DNA of 64,000 nucleotides, taken from NCBI GenBank assembly GCA_963789225.1, contig CAWBKD010000036.1, positions 186,001 through 250,000 of the forward strand, read 5' to 3'. Origin of the DNA: Palsa-504 sp963789225 (GTDB lineage Bacteria > Actinomycetota > Actinomycetes > Streptosporangiales > Streptosporangiaceae). The notes under the pieces are model-generated. The model was not told where the DNA came from. It saw only the letters and a program-made list of their open reading frames with translations, and did no database searches. A program made the position numbers and the translations under genes. This document shows, piece by piece, positions 44,498 through 53,730 of the stretch; position 1 is the stretch's first letter; each line of letters begins with the position of its first letter.

Positions 44498-45325
44498 ATG
44501 CCGGAACTTCCCGAGGTCGAGACCGCCCGCCGCCTGATCGCGGACCTGGGCCTGGGCCGGCGCATCACCGACGTGGACGACGCCGACACGTTCGTATGCC
44601 GGCCGCACTCCCCCGGCGAACTGCGCGACGCGCTGACCGGGCGGACGCTGACCGCGGCGCACCGCCGCGGCAAGGCGATGTGGTGCGAAACCTCCGGCGT
44701 GGACTCCTCGCCGGGACCCGGCCCGGACCTCGGCATCCACCTGGGCATGAACGGGCGCATCGTGATCGTCGCGGCGGACGGGTGGGTGGCCGAGGGCGGG
44801 GACCCGCCGGGCCGCGACGCCCAGCCGCGCAAGGCGCAGTGGAACCGCTTCACGCTCGAGTTCGCCGACGGCGGCCGGCTGTCGCTGTTCGACAAGCGCC
44901 GGCTCGGGCGCGTCCAGCTGAACCCCGACATCGACGCGCTCGGGCCCGACGCCGGCGAGGTCACCCAGGCCGACTTCCGCGCGCTGATCACCAAGGGGAC
45001 GATCGCCGTCAAGGCCCGCCTGCTGGACCAGTCCAAGATCGCCGGGGTCGGCAACCTGCTGGCCGACGAGGTGCTGTGGCAGGCCAAGGTGCCGCCCGCC
45101 ACCCCGGTCAGCCGCCTGCAGCGCAAGGACGCCGACCGCCTCTACCGCGCCCTGCGGTCGGTCCTGGCCTCCGCCGTGACCAAGGGCGGCGCGCATACCG
45201 GCGACGTGATCGCGGCCCGGCATCCCGGCGGCACGTGCCCGCGCTGCGGCCACGAGATGCTGCACGGCACGGTGGGCGGCCGCTCCACCTGGTGGTGCTC
45301 CCGCGAGCAGGCCGCGTGGCCGTGA
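44498..45325 (+). CDS. Fpg/Nei family DNA glycosylase
   Basis: A 275-residue base-excision repair glycosylase/AP lyase. The catalytic N-terminal Pro-Glu (MPELPEVE) is intact, the conserved lysine is in RRGKAMWC, and the H2TH region IAGVGNLLADEVLWQAKVPP is present. The zinc finger reads CPRCGHEMLHGT then WWCSREQ: the first CxxC is normal but the second pair keeps only one Cys. This variant occurs in an actinobacterial Nei-like subgroup; it may use another ligand or bind zinc weakly. Starts right after the HD gene. Confidence 0.92.
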   Translation: MPELPEVETARRLIADLGLGRRITDVDDADTFVCRPHSPGELRDALTGRTLTAAHRRGKAMWCETSGVDSSPGPGPDLGIHLGMNGRIVIVAADGWVAEGGDPPGRDAQPRKAQWNRFTLEFADGGRLSLFDKRRLGRVQLNPDIDALGPDAGEVTQADFRALITKGTIAVKARLLDQSKIAGVGNLLADEVLWQAKVPPATPVSRLQRKDADRLYRALRSVLASAVTKGGAHTGDVIAARHPGGTCPRCGHEMLHGTVGGRSTWWCSREQAAWP

Positions 45326-45352
45326 AGCAGCAGACGCAGAGGAGCTGAACTG

Positions 45353-45607
45353 GTGAACATGAAATACGGAGGTCCGGAGGACCTGAGTTCTCCTGACCCG
45401 AGTGCGACGGTGATCGTGACGGTCGCATCCAGCCGCCCAGAGGCGGAGCTGATCGTCGGCATGCTGCGCAGCGGCGGCTTGAGAGCAGCCATATCGGCAC
45501 ATGGCTCCGGCGCGCGGGATCTGCGACAACGAGGCGTCGCGGTGCTGGTCGCCCCAGCTGACGAGGAAGCGGCCCGTGAGTTCCTGGCCACGGTCGAGGA
45601 CCGCTGA
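45353..45607 (+). CDS. DUF2007 family protein
   Basis: An 84-residue protein. After a variable start it has VTVASSRPEAELIVGMLRSGG, then LRAAISAHG and VAVLVAPADEEAAREFLA, the ferredoxin-like DUF2007 (putative signal-transducing) pattern. GTG 45353 has GAGGAG eight bases upstream; an in-frame ATG follows two codons later. Codons for SGGLRAAISAHGSG are duplicated 11.4 kb downstream at 56830-56871. It follows the glycosylase by 27 bases and is probably in the same operon. Confidence 0.85.
   Translation: MNMKYGGPEDLSSPDPSATVIVTVASSRPEAELIVGMLRSGGLRAAISAHGSGARDLRQRGVAVLVAPADEEAAREFLATVEDR
45469..45510. repeat. 42-bp direct repeat, left copy (inside DUF2007 gene)
   Basis: Matches 56830-56871 at 39 of 42 positions, including an uninterrupted 28-base identity (45478-45505). 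The two copies enclose the hydrolase-glycosyltransferase/P450 block. Confidence 0.9.
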
Positions 45608-45616
45608 CGAATGGTG

Positions 45617-47695
45617 TTAGACGAGGTCGGCGAGGAGGGCCGCGGCTCGCCTGGCTCCGTCGGTTTCGACGGGGCGGTAGCTGACCGGGCGCATGATTTC
45701 CTCGGCTATCGCTGCGGCCAGTTCGTCGGGTCCGGTCTGGTCGTAGTCCACGCACCGGCCCGCGCCGTACTGGGCCAGCCGGTGCGGGACGTGAAGGTTC
45801 TGCTCGAAGTGGCGGCGCAGCGGCACGTAGATGAACGGCCGCTGCGCGGCGGTGAGCTCCATCGTGGTGGTCAGGCCGCCCTGCACGACCGCCAGGTCGC
45901 AGGCCGCCAGGTGCCGGTACAGGTCGTGCACGTACCCGTGCACCTCCAGCCCGTCGTGAGCCGGCAGGCAGCCCGGGTCGATCCGCGGCCCGGCCACCAT
46001 GATCGTCCTCAGCCCCGGCACCTGCCGCCGGGCGGACGGGAACGCCGCCGCCACCCGGCGGAGCAGGTCGGTGCCCACCCCCGAGCCGCCGACGGTGACC
46101 ACGCAGACCTTTTCCCCGGGCCGGTAGCCCAGATCGGCGCGGATCGCGTCGCGGTCCGCGGGCGGGATCCCGGTGACATACCCCGAGAACTGGTAGTTCC
46201 GCCCGACCCAGTCGCGGATCAGCGGCAGCCCGTCCCCGAAGGTGTACGGCACCACGTCGCCGGGGTTGCCAACGAATACGGACCGGTCGCGCAATCCCGG
46301 GAAACGCGCAACCTGCTCGATCATCTCGGCGTTGTAATCGGCGGTGAGCGCCTGTTCCCTTATCCCGCCTTCCGGCATGGGCAGCCAGCCCACGAAGTCG
46401 GTCATCCAGGCATACGGCGACCGCTTCAGTTCCGGGTTCTCGTGTAGGAAGTAATCCAGGTCCCAGGCCTCATCACCGACCCACAAGTCGAAGTGTTCCT
46501 GCTCAACCAGGTCGGCGAACACCATGAAATTGCTGACCAGGATCTCGTCCATGTTCCGGAACGCCTGGAAGACGTGCAGGTCGTGCTCGGCCGCCTCCGA
46601 TTCGATGTGCCCGGACTCACTGGCCAGGAACGCCGAGGCGGGGTGGATCAGCTCGGATCGCCGCTCCAACAACTCGGTTACCGGATGCTGGGCCAGCCAG
46701 TGCACCTCAAGACCCGGCCGCAGCGCCCGCAGCTCATCGGCGATAGCGAGGTCACGACGCGCATGACCAAGACCGATCGGCGAGGACACGTACAGCACCC
46801 GCTTCGGCCGGCTCAACGGCCTGGTCCAGGTTCGCGACATGGGCGCTCGTGGGCCTAGGGACTCAGCGAAGCCCCGGATAAGCAAGTTTGTCTGGACCGG
46901 ATCACGCATCGTAGGCGCGTGGCCGCCGCCGCGGATCGTCACCATGCGTCCGCCAGTCCAGCGGGCCAGCGCCGCGCCGGTTTCATGCGGCACGATCCCG
47001 TCCTGGTCACCGTGCACGATCAGCACCGGGCAGCGCACCAGCCGACAGACGGCCTCGGCGTCGGCGACGCTCGGCTCCGCGACGCCCGGGGTGGTCAGCA
47101 GCAGCGTCTCGGCGGTCGTTTCCAGGCCCCAGGCCGCCCCGTCCTCCCGCTGTTTGGTCGAGTGCGGCTCGGTGAACACCTGGGACATAAAGAATTCGAC
47201 CCAGCCGCGGTAGTCGGCCACCCAGTAGTGCCGGTTGGCCTTGCCCCAGCCTTCGTAGGAATCCCGGGGCTCGTCAAAGTCCGGCGGCGGCGGCCAGGGT
47301 AGTGCCGCGCCGATCGCGACGACCCCGGCCGCCCGTTCGGGATGCCAGGCCGCTAGCTGCAGCGCGTGCCGTCCTCCGACGGACAGGCCGACGATCACGG
47401 CGCGGTCCACCGCGGTTGCGTCCAGCACGGCGACCGCGTCGTCGACGTACTCCCGGTCCAGGTAAGCCTCTGCGGTCACCGGCCGGTCGGCCCGGCCGTT
47501 ACCCCGGCCCTCCACGGTGATCACCCGGAACCGGCGCGCCAGGTACGGCACCTGGGCCTTCCACTGCCGGGCATGCACGATCGCCCAGGACGTGAGCAGC
47601 AGTATCGTCGGCTCCCCCGCGCCGAACACCTCGTAGCCGACCTTGACTCCGCCGCGCTCGATGAAACCCTCGGCATCTGGATACCTCGCGCGCAT
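45617..47695 (-). CDS. Alpha/beta-hydrolase-glycosyltransferase fusion protein 1
   Basis: A 692-residue two-domain protein. Residues about 1-285 are an alpha/beta hydrolase with nucleophile Ser105 (GLSVGG), Asp232 (HGDQDG) and His259 (GGGHAP). The lid segment NRHYWVADYRGWVEFFMSQ with TEPHSTK occurs in a hydrolase group often fused to cyclases or regulators. Residues about 298-692 are a GT-B glycosyltransferase (MurG/UGT-like) with SSPIGLGHARRDLAIA, and the C-terminal donor-site segment VVQGGLTTTMELTAAQRPFIY in two parts. No signal peptide. GGGAG lies six bases before ATG 47695. Probably makes and trims or transfers a glycosyl/acyl group; substrate unknown. Confidence 0.85.
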   Translation of the reverse strand: MRARYPDAEGFIERGGVKVGYEVFGAGEPTILLLTSWAIVHARQWKAQVPYLARRFRVITVEGRGNGRADRPVTAEAYLDREYVDDAVAVLDATAVDRAVIVGLSVGGRHALQLAAWHPERAAGVVAIGAALPWPPPPDFDEPRDSYEGWGKANRHYWVADYRGWVEFFMSQVFTEPHSTKQREDGAAWGLETTAETLLLTTPGVAEPSVADAEAVCRLVRCPVLIVHGDQDGIVPHETGAALARWTGGRMVTIRGGGHAPTMRDPVQTNLLIRGFAESLGPRAPMSRTWTRPLSRPKRVLYVSSPIGLGHARRDLAIADELRALRPGLEVHWLAQHPVTELLERRSELIHPASAFLASESGHIESEAAEHDLHVFQAFRNMDEILVSNFMVFADLVEQEHFDLWVGDEAWDLDYFLHENPELKRSPYAWMTDFVGWLPMPEGGIREQALTADYNAEMIEQVARFPGLRDRSVFVGNPGDVVPYTFGDGLPLIRDWVGRNYQFSGYVTGIPPADRDAIRADLGYRPGEKVCVVTVGGSGVGTDLLRRVAAAFPSARRQVPGLRTIMVAGPRIDPGCLPAHDGLEVHGYVHDLYRHLAACDLAVVQGGLTTTMELTAAQRPFIYVPLRRHFEQNLHVPHRLAQYGAGRCVDYDQTGPDELAAAIAEEIMRPVSYRPVETDGARRAAALLADLV

Positions 47696-47704
47696 GTTGG
47701 CTCC

Positions 47705-48505
47705 CTAGGGTTTGCGGGCCAGGTAGCCCACGACCTTGATCTCGGCCCGCAGAGGCAAGCCGTCCCGTAGCTGCCCTTGAGCCTGCTCGACGGCTGCGCG
47801 ATGGAACTCAGCCTCGCCGACGTTCTGGATGGCCTCATAACCCGGCCCGGTGGCGGCCAGCGCGCGCGCGTACACTTCTGGGTCCGCGAACTCCAGGGCG
47901 AACGGAACGTCGAGGCGCTCAACATCGGCGAACCCACATGACTCAAGGACTTGCTCGCCCGCACCAGGCCGGCCCAGCGACACCATCATGGCCTGGTTGT
48001 CGACCTTCTCCGCCGCAGCCAGACGGAACGGTGCCAGCGCCCAGGCTCCAGGAGAAATCTTCAGGTGACCCCACACCGTTATCCCCACGCGTCCGCCGGG
48101 GCGAAGGACCCGGTGGATCTCGGCCACCGCGTCGGGTGTGGTGCCCCAGATCCCCCGGAAGCTGGTAACGACGTCGAACGACGCTTGGTCCCACGGCAGG
48201 GCGTGCATATCGCCGACCCTGATGTCACATTCCGGGTTCCGGTCGCGGGCCACCCCGACCAGCCTGGCCGAGGCGTCGATACCGGAGCAGGAGGCGCCGC
48301 GCAGGCGAGCTAGCTCGATCGCGAGCCCGGACCCGCACGCCACGTCGAGCAGCCGGTCTCCGGCATCGACGCCGAGCCGGTGGTGCACAGCGACGTACTC
48401 CCGGCAGTTGCTCGGCTCGCTGAGGGTCGCGAAGTCCACCGCCTTGCGGCCCCAGCCCTCGTCCACCATCGCCCACTGGGGAGAGTCTGTGCTCGGATGA
48501 TTCAT
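47705..48505 (-). CDS. Class I SAM-dependent methyltransferase
   Basis: A 266-residue methyltransferase (UbiE/Methyltransf_11 style). Motif I is LLDVACGSGLAIELA, the acidic post-II motif is RVGDMHALPWD, motif II VVTSFRGIWG and motif III LRPGGRVGITVWG. The C-terminal half carries the small-molecule-binding cap. GGAGG precedes ATG 48505. It lies between the two hydrolase-glycosyltransferase genes, nine bases before the first and 22 after the second, in one minus-strand operon, so it likely methylates the same small product or sugar. Confidence 0.9.
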   Translation of the reverse strand: MNHPSTDSPQWAMVDEGWGRKAVDFATLSEPSNCREYVAVHHRLGVDAGDRLLDVACGSGLAIELARLRGASCSGIDASARLVGVARDRNPECDIRVGDMHALPWDQASFDVVTSFRGIWGTTPDAVAEIHRVLRPGGRVGITVWGHLKISPGAWALAPFRLAAAEKVDNQAMMVSLGRPGAGEQVLESCGFADVERLDVPFALEFADPEVYARALAATGPGYEAIQNVGEAEFHRAAVEQAQGQLRDGLPLRAEIKVVGYLARKP

Positions 48506-48527
48506 TGCCGCTCCTCCGTGTCGCCGG

Positions 48528-50657
48528 TCACTGGCCAGCCAGCAAGGTGGCGATGCGCGCGGCGGCGCGGGCCGCGCCGCCGCGCGGGACCTTCCGGTAA
48601 CCGGGTGCAGTGCTGGCCTCTGCCAATGCTGCCCGCATCGTGGTGGCCAGGTCGTCTGCTGTGGTCGTCGTGTAGTCCATCCGCAGGCCGGCCCGGTAGT
48701 GGTTGAGCCGGTGGGTGACGAAGTGCCGCTGTTCCCAGTGGCGGTGCAGGGGGAAGTAGATGAATGGGCGCCCGGCGGCGACCAGTTCCATCGTCGTGGA
48801 CAGCCCGCCTTGGACGATGGCCGCGTCTGCGCACGCCAGGTGCTCGAAGAGATCGGGCACATAGCCGCGCTTGTCCATGCCCTCGGTGTCCGGCAGCAGC
48901 CGGGGATCGATGCGAGGGCCGGTGACCAGAAGCATCCGCGCGTCTGGCACCTGCTTGCGTAGCCGCGCGAAGGCGTCGCAGGTCAGTTCCAGCAGGCTGA
49001 CGCCGACCGCCGTGCCCCCTACCGCGGCCACGAGCAACGGCTGGTGCTGGGGGTAGCCGAGCCGGCTCCGCAACCGCGCACGGTCACGATACTCAGCGGG
49101 ATTGAACGGGAGTACGTAAGGGACCGAGGTGAACCACCGGCTGGACCATGACCGTATTCCCGGCAGCCCGGGCCCGAACGAGAGATCGGGCAGCTCATCG
49201 AAGGAGCCGATGAACATGGACAGGTCCCGCAACCGGGGGAACCGCTCGCGCTTTTCGATGGAGTCGGCGTTGTAGTCCGCGCACAACTCGGCTTCCCGTG
49301 GGTCGCCGGGGTCGGTAGGCAGGAAGCCGATCACGTCGGTCATGAAGACGTACGGCGCGATCTTCCGCTCGGGGTTCTCGTGCAGGAAGTAGTCGATCTC
49401 CCAGCACTCATCACCTACCCACAAGTCGTAGCCGGTGTCCCTGACCACGTCGTCGAACAGCAGGTAGTTCGCGCACATGATCTCGTCCATCCGGCGGAAC
49501 GCGTAGAACGCGGGCAGGTCGTGGTGCGCGGATTCCGACTCCCAGTGGGCCGACTCGGAAACCAGATCGGAGCTCGCCGGGTGGATGATCTCCCCGGCGC
49601 CGGCGAGTACCTCGGTCACCGGCGGCTGCGCCCACCAGTGGATCTCCAGGTCCGGCGCGCGCTGCCGCACGGCCCGGGCGATGGCCAGGTCCCGCTGGAC
49701 GTGGCCCAGCCCGATGGGCGAGGAGATCCACAGCGCCCGCCGGGGGCGGCTGTGCATCGTATGCCAGACGGCCGGCGTGCGCTGCCGATGAACCATCCCG
49801 TCCACGAAGTTACGGATGGCGTGGTTGACCGCGACCGGGTACCGGACGTGCGGCGCGTGCCCGCCGCCTTCGATCACGAGCAGCTCAGCGCTCGTCAGCT
49901 CGGCGATCCGTCGCGTGCGCTCCGGCGGGACGATCTTGTCCTGACCACCGCCGATCACGAGTACCGGGCACGCCAGCGACCGGCAGAGGCGGATCGCCTC
50001 CTGCTCGTCAGCGACCTGCTGAGGGGCGTCGGCATCGCACAGCAGGGTCTCGGCGTCGGTTTGCATGCCCCACTCGACGAGATCGTCGTAGGGCTTCGTG
50101 GAGTGCGGCTCGGTGGTGATCTGGGACATGAAGAACTCGACGTATCCTCGCCAGTCCCGTCGCCAGTAGTGCCGGTTCTGCTTCGCCCACCCATCGGTGG
50201 TGTCGAGCACGTCGTCGAAAGCATGCCCGTCTCGTTCCCAGGCGTCGGCTGGCGGGATCGGCAGGGTCGGCGCGATCGCCACCATCCCGGTCACCCGCTG
50301 CGGATGAGCCGCCGCGAACAACAGCGCCCAGGGGAAGCCGCTGCAGAACGCCGCGAGCACCGCCCGCTCGGTGCCGGTCGCGTCGAGCACGGCCGCAGCG
50401 TCACTCGCGAAGACCGCGTCGGCATAGGCCGCCGGGTTCCTGGGCCGGTCGGACCGGCCGTTGCCGCGCGGGTCGAAGGTGATCACACGGTAGTCCCGGG
50501 CCAGGAACGGCACCTGCATCTTCCAGTGCCTGGAGTCCACGATCGCCCACGTGGGCAGCAGCAGGATCGTCGGCTGGCCCGTGCCGTGCACCTCGTAATG
50601 GATCCGCACGCCTGAATTGACGACGTAACCGGACTCATCGGGTAGTCGTGCGCGCAT
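48528..50657 (-). CDS. Alpha/beta-hydrolase-glycosyltransferase fusion protein 2 (Cys nucleophile)
   Basis: A 709-residue paralogue of the protein encoded at 45617-47695; the N-terminal 110 residues align without gaps. The position of nucleophile Ser105 is Cys105 here (AFCSGF in place of GLSVGG) and the preceding Gly is Ala, while Asp240 (GGGQDK) and His267 (GGGHAP) remain. The GT-B half starts about residue 310 with SSPIGLGHVQRDLAIA and has IVQGGLSTTMELVAAGRPF. ATG 50657 is chosen for GGAGG eight bases upstream. The two copies probably act on related acceptors. Confidence 0.85.
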   Translation of the reverse strand: MRARLPDESGYVVNSGVRIHYEVHGTGQPTILLLPTWAIVDSRHWKMQVPFLARDYRVITFDPRGNGRSDRPRNPAAYADAVFASDAAAVLDATGTERAVLAAFCSGFPWALLFAAAHPQRVTGMVAIAPTLPIPPADAWERDGHAFDDVLDTTDGWAKQNRHYWRRDWRGYVEFFMSQITTEPHSTKPYDDLVEWGMQTDAETLLCDADAPQQVADEQEAIRLCRSLACPVLVIGGGQDKIVPPERTRRIAELTSAELLVIEGGGHAPHVRYPVAVNHAIRNFVDGMVHRQRTPAVWHTMHSRPRRALWISSPIGLGHVQRDLAIARAVRQRAPDLEIHWWAQPPVTEVLAGAGEIIHPASSDLVSESAHWESESAHHDLPAFYAFRRMDEIMCANYLLFDDVVRDTGYDLWVGDECWEIDYFLHENPERKIAPYVFMTDVIGFLPTDPGDPREAELCADYNADSIEKRERFPRLRDLSMFIGSFDELPDLSFGPGLPGIRSWSSRWFTSVPYVLPFNPAEYRDRARLRSRLGYPQHQPLLVAAVGGTAVGVSLLELTCDAFARLRKQVPDARMLLVTGPRIDPRLLPDTEGMDKRGYVPDLFEHLACADAAIVQGGLSTTMELVAAGRPFIYFPLHRHWEQRHFVTHRLNHYRAGLRMDYTTTTADDLATTMRAALAEASTAPGYRKVPRGGAARAAARIATLLAGQ

Positions 50658-50774
50658 CAGTTGCACCTCCAACGAGCCTCGCGTTCCTCCCTTGATACGC
50701 CGGCTGACCGGAAGCGGCTATCGGGGAAAGCCATTAGGTACCCGTCCTGGACGCCTACCTGGCCCGGACATTGA

Positions 50775-53126
50775 TCACGCTGGAGCGGACAGGTGATGCG
50801 TGGCGGCCCAGGCGGCCACTTCGGCCCGGCTGCGGGCATCTAGCTTGGACATCACATGGTGCAGGTGGACCTCGGCGGTCTTCTCGGAGATCCCGAGCAC
50901 CCTGCCGATCTGCCGGTTGGTCCGGCCGGAGGCAACCAGCGCGGCGACTTGCCGCTCTCGCGGGGTGAGTGGCACGTGATGGGAGCGGTCCGCGTCACCG
51001 GGTGCGGCGCCCAAAGCGACCGCTATGGCAAGATCCGCGGCCTGCTGCGCGGGCATTGTCCGGCCGGCGTTGATGAGCGTGTCAGCGTCCTGAGTTCCCA
51101 GTGCGCGGGGAAGTACCCGCTCCACCGCCGAAGTCCTCGCCCGCTCGCCATCGGACTGGCGGGCGGCCACCCGCTCGCGCAGCGCCGCGGCCGCACCGAT
51201 CAGCCGCGCGGCGCTTTCATAGTGCGCCCGTTCACTGGCGACATAGGCGAGCGCTTCCAGGCACTGGGCGATCCCCCGGGGGTCGTTGAGGTCGGTGTAG
51301 ATCCGCAGCGCCTCGGCCAGCAGCGGGCCTGCTTCGTCCAGTCGGCCCTGCGCGCTCAGCGTGGTGCCGAGCCCCCACGCCGACCAAGCCGTCGCCCACG
51401 GATAGTCCAGTTCACGGAAGTCTCGCAGGCTCGCGCGCAGGAGTTCCGCAGCGCTCTCCAGGTCGCCGTGGTCCCGGGCGAGCAGCCCCAGGTCGTGCCG
51501 CGCCCACGCCCCGCCCTGCGTGCTGCCCTCCTCGCGGAATCGCGCCTCTGCCCGCCGATGCCAGTCAGCAGACGCGTCCCACTCGCCGCCAGCGCGGGCC
51601 ACGTGCCCCAGAAAGGCGCACGCGAACGCCCCGCGACGCGCATCGCCACGCTCCTCGCTGCGCTCGAGCGCGCCGCGCAGGAGGCCCTGGGCACGACCCA
51701 TCTCTCCCGTCGCGAAGGCCAGTACCCCGGCCACGATGAGCGCGCCAGTCTGGGCTCCCGCCGTGGCGTCCTCGCTCATAGCCGCCGGGTCATAACCGTC
51801 CGCAGCCGGGGGGAGAACCGCGTCCACGAGTGCCCGGCCATGATCGAGGTCGCCATGGGTGTAGTGGTACCAGCCGAGTGCGGTAGCGAGCGAGAGCGCC
51901 AGCGCATCCTGGCCCGCGCCCAGACAGTAGTCCAGCGCGGCGCGCAGATCCGCGTGGTGGCGGCCGACCCGAAGCAGCCAGGCTTGCTCCCCAGGCAGGC
52001 CGATAGAAGCCTCGAACTGCGCCGCGAAACCCGCGTAGTGGCCAGCGTGCCTAGCCCGCGCCTCCTCGGCCTCGGCGCTGGCCGCCAGCTGCTCCGCCGC
52101 ATACTCGCGCAAGCTCTCCAGCATCGAGAACTGAGCGGTCTGCTCGTCATCGGGCAGCCGCCTGATCAGGCTCTTGTCGAGCAGCGACTCCACCATCGTG
52201 AGCGCGTCGCCCGCATTCACGGCGCAAACGCTGCCCACGTCAGCAAGCGTCCAGCCGCCAGCAAAAACCGACAGCCTGCGAAAGAGCGCGCGCTCGCCGG
52301 AGTCGAGCAGGTCGTAACTCCAGGCGATGGCGCTGCGTAGCGCACGCTGCCGGACTGGCACGTCCCGCGTACCGGAGGCCAGCACCTCCATCCTGCTGCC
52401 GAGCCGGAACACCAGCTCCCCCGGCGTCAGGACCTTCAGCCGGGCGGCGGCCAGCTCGATCGCCAGCGGCAGGCCCTCCAGCCGGACGCACGCTCTGGCC
52501 AGCAACAGCGCGTTAGCCGCAGTGAGAGCAAAGCTCGGGTTGGTCCGGCGCGCGCGATCCAGCAGCAGCGCCACTGACGGATTCGCCGCCAGGCAACCGA
52601 GGTCGGCCACGTCCGCCGGCGCGGGCATGGCCAGCGGCGGGACCGGGAACTCCTGCTCGGCGGACAGCCGGAGCCGTTCCCGGCTGGTGGCGAGCACCCG
52701 CAGCCGCGGACAGGCAGCGAGCACCTTCCCGATGTCTGGGGCGGCGACCAGAAGATGCTCGCAGTTATCCAGGATCACGAGCCGCTCCTCGTGGCCCAGC
52801 GCAGCAGCCAGCTGGCCGGTCAGATCCGTCCCGCCCCGCAGCTCGACGCCCGCCGCCTGAGCCAGTTCGACCATCACCAGCGCCGGATCCCGGACCGGAG
52901 CCAGATCAACGAACACCGGGGCGCATCCGCTGCGCTCGGCGTGAGCCGACGCGCATGCGACGGCGAGACGGGTCTTGCCGATGCCCGGCGGCCCGGTGAG
53001 CGTGACAAGCCGGGTCTGGGCGTGGGCCAGCATCGAAGACACGGCCTCCAGCTCGCCGTCCCGGCCTACAAACAGGTCGGCAGGCGACGGCAGGCCACCG
53101 GGCGGTGCCTGCCTCGCGTCTTGCAT
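50775..53126 (-). CDS. LuxR-type ATPase transcriptional regulator (LAL/AfsR-like)
   Basis: A 783-residue STAND regulator. Walker A GPPGIGKTR and Walker B LVILDNCEH lie in the N-terminal 130 residues, then VLATSRERLRL, a winged-helix AWSYDLLDSGERALFRRL, TPR-like helices and a C-terminal LuxR HTH (PLTPRERQVAALVASGRTN, then KTAEVHLHHVMSKLDA). ATG 53126 was chosen; ATG 53144 and codons further upstream are in frame. It stands between the minus-strand hydrolase-glycosyltransferase operon (117 bases) and the divergent P450 operon, the natural place for a cluster-specific activator. Confidence 0.88.
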   Translation of the reverse strand: MQDARQAPPGGLPSPADLFVGRDGELEAVSSMLAHAQTRLVTLTGPPGIGKTRLAVACASAHAERSGCAPVFVDLAPVRDPALVMVELAQAAGVELRGGTDLTGQLAAALGHEERLVILDNCEHLLVAAPDIGKVLAACPRLRVLATSRERLRLSAEQEFPVPPLAMPAPADVADLGCLAANPSVALLLDRARRTNPSFALTAANALLLARACVRLEGLPLAIELAAARLKVLTPGELVFRLGSRMEVLASGTRDVPVRQRALRSAIAWSYDLLDSGERALFRRLSVFAGGWTLADVGSVCAVNAGDALTMVESLLDKSLIRRLPDDEQTAQFSMLESLREYAAEQLAASAEAEEARARHAGHYAGFAAQFEASIGLPGEQAWLLRVGRHHADLRAALDYCLGAGQDALALSLATALGWYHYTHGDLDHGRALVDAVLPPAADGYDPAAMSEDATAGAQTGALIVAGVLAFATGEMGRAQGLLRGALERSEERGDARRGAFACAFLGHVARAGGEWDASADWHRRAEARFREEGSTQGGAWARHDLGLLARDHGDLESAAELLRASLRDFRELDYPWATAWSAWGLGTTLSAQGRLDEAGPLLAEALRIYTDLNDPRGIAQCLEALAYVASERAHYESAARLIGAAAALRERVAARQSDGERARTSAVERVLPRALGTQDADTLINAGRTMPAQQAADLAIAVALGAAPGDADRSHHVPLTPRERQVAALVASGRTNRQIGRVLGISEKTAEVHLHHVMSKLDARSRAEVAAWAATHHLSAPA

Positions 53127-53307
53127 CCGGCTGCCCCCACCCATCTCCTGTAATCCGTGCAGCCACGAGGCCATATCCGAGCATACGACGGCGTACCGCG
53201 CCGCCGCCATCGCCCGCCCAACGAGGGCTAAGACTGCCCAGACCATACAGCCATGTAGGGGAATCCCCCGATACCACGATGAAAGCCTCCGCCCGTACAA
53301 CGGTTTC

Positions 53308-53730
53308 ATGACGACACCCCGCAAACACGAGGCGCTCAGCGTAGGGCCAGAGTCGGCCGCCGCCGGGTCGTTCCTGCAGGGCCTGGCCGCTCAGGACTTC
53401 ACCGAGCTCGGCGGCGCGCTCGCACGTGGTGCCTGTATGCGTGCCTTGCTGCCTTCGGGATTGCGGGAGTGGACCGGCGCCGAGGCGATCGCACACCGGT
53501 TTGCGCGCTGGTTCGGCGACACCAAGGCTTTCGAGCTCGTCGAGGCGACCGTCGGCGAGGTCGGTGGCCGCCTGCACCTGCACTGGCGGCTCCGGCTCCA
53601 GGCGGAACGGCTCGGTGCTGGCTGGTTCACCGTCGAGCAGCAGGTCTACGCCGATACCGACGAGAGCGGCCGCATCGCCGGGCTCGATCTGCTCTGCACG
53701 GGCTACCGGCCCGAGGGCGACCATGACTGA
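53308..53730 (+). CDS. SnoaL-like/NTF2-fold protein
   Basis: A 140-residue protein with an NTF2-like alpha+beta cone: FLQGLAAQDFTELGGALA, then MRALLPSGLREWTGAEAIAHRF and a C-terminal sheet HWRLRLQAERLGAGWF. Such proteins act as cyclases, isomerases or small-molecule binding proteins in tailoring pathways, or are simple stress/hypothetical proteins. ATG 53308 begins the divergent operon and its stop overlaps the P450 start by eight bases. No catalytic residues can be assigned. Confidence 0.8.
   Translation: MTTPRKHEALSVGPESAAAGSFLQGLAAQDFTELGGALARGACMRALLPSGLREWTGAEAIAHRFARWFGDTKAFELVEATVGEVGGRLHLHWRLRLQAERLGAGWFTVEQQVYADTDESGRIAGLDLLCTGYRPEGDHD

Noticed and set aside
43616..45529. Minus-strand ORF of over 600 codons opposite the HD and Fpg genes
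   Set aside because: Spans three well-supported plus-strand genes and shows no recognisable fold.
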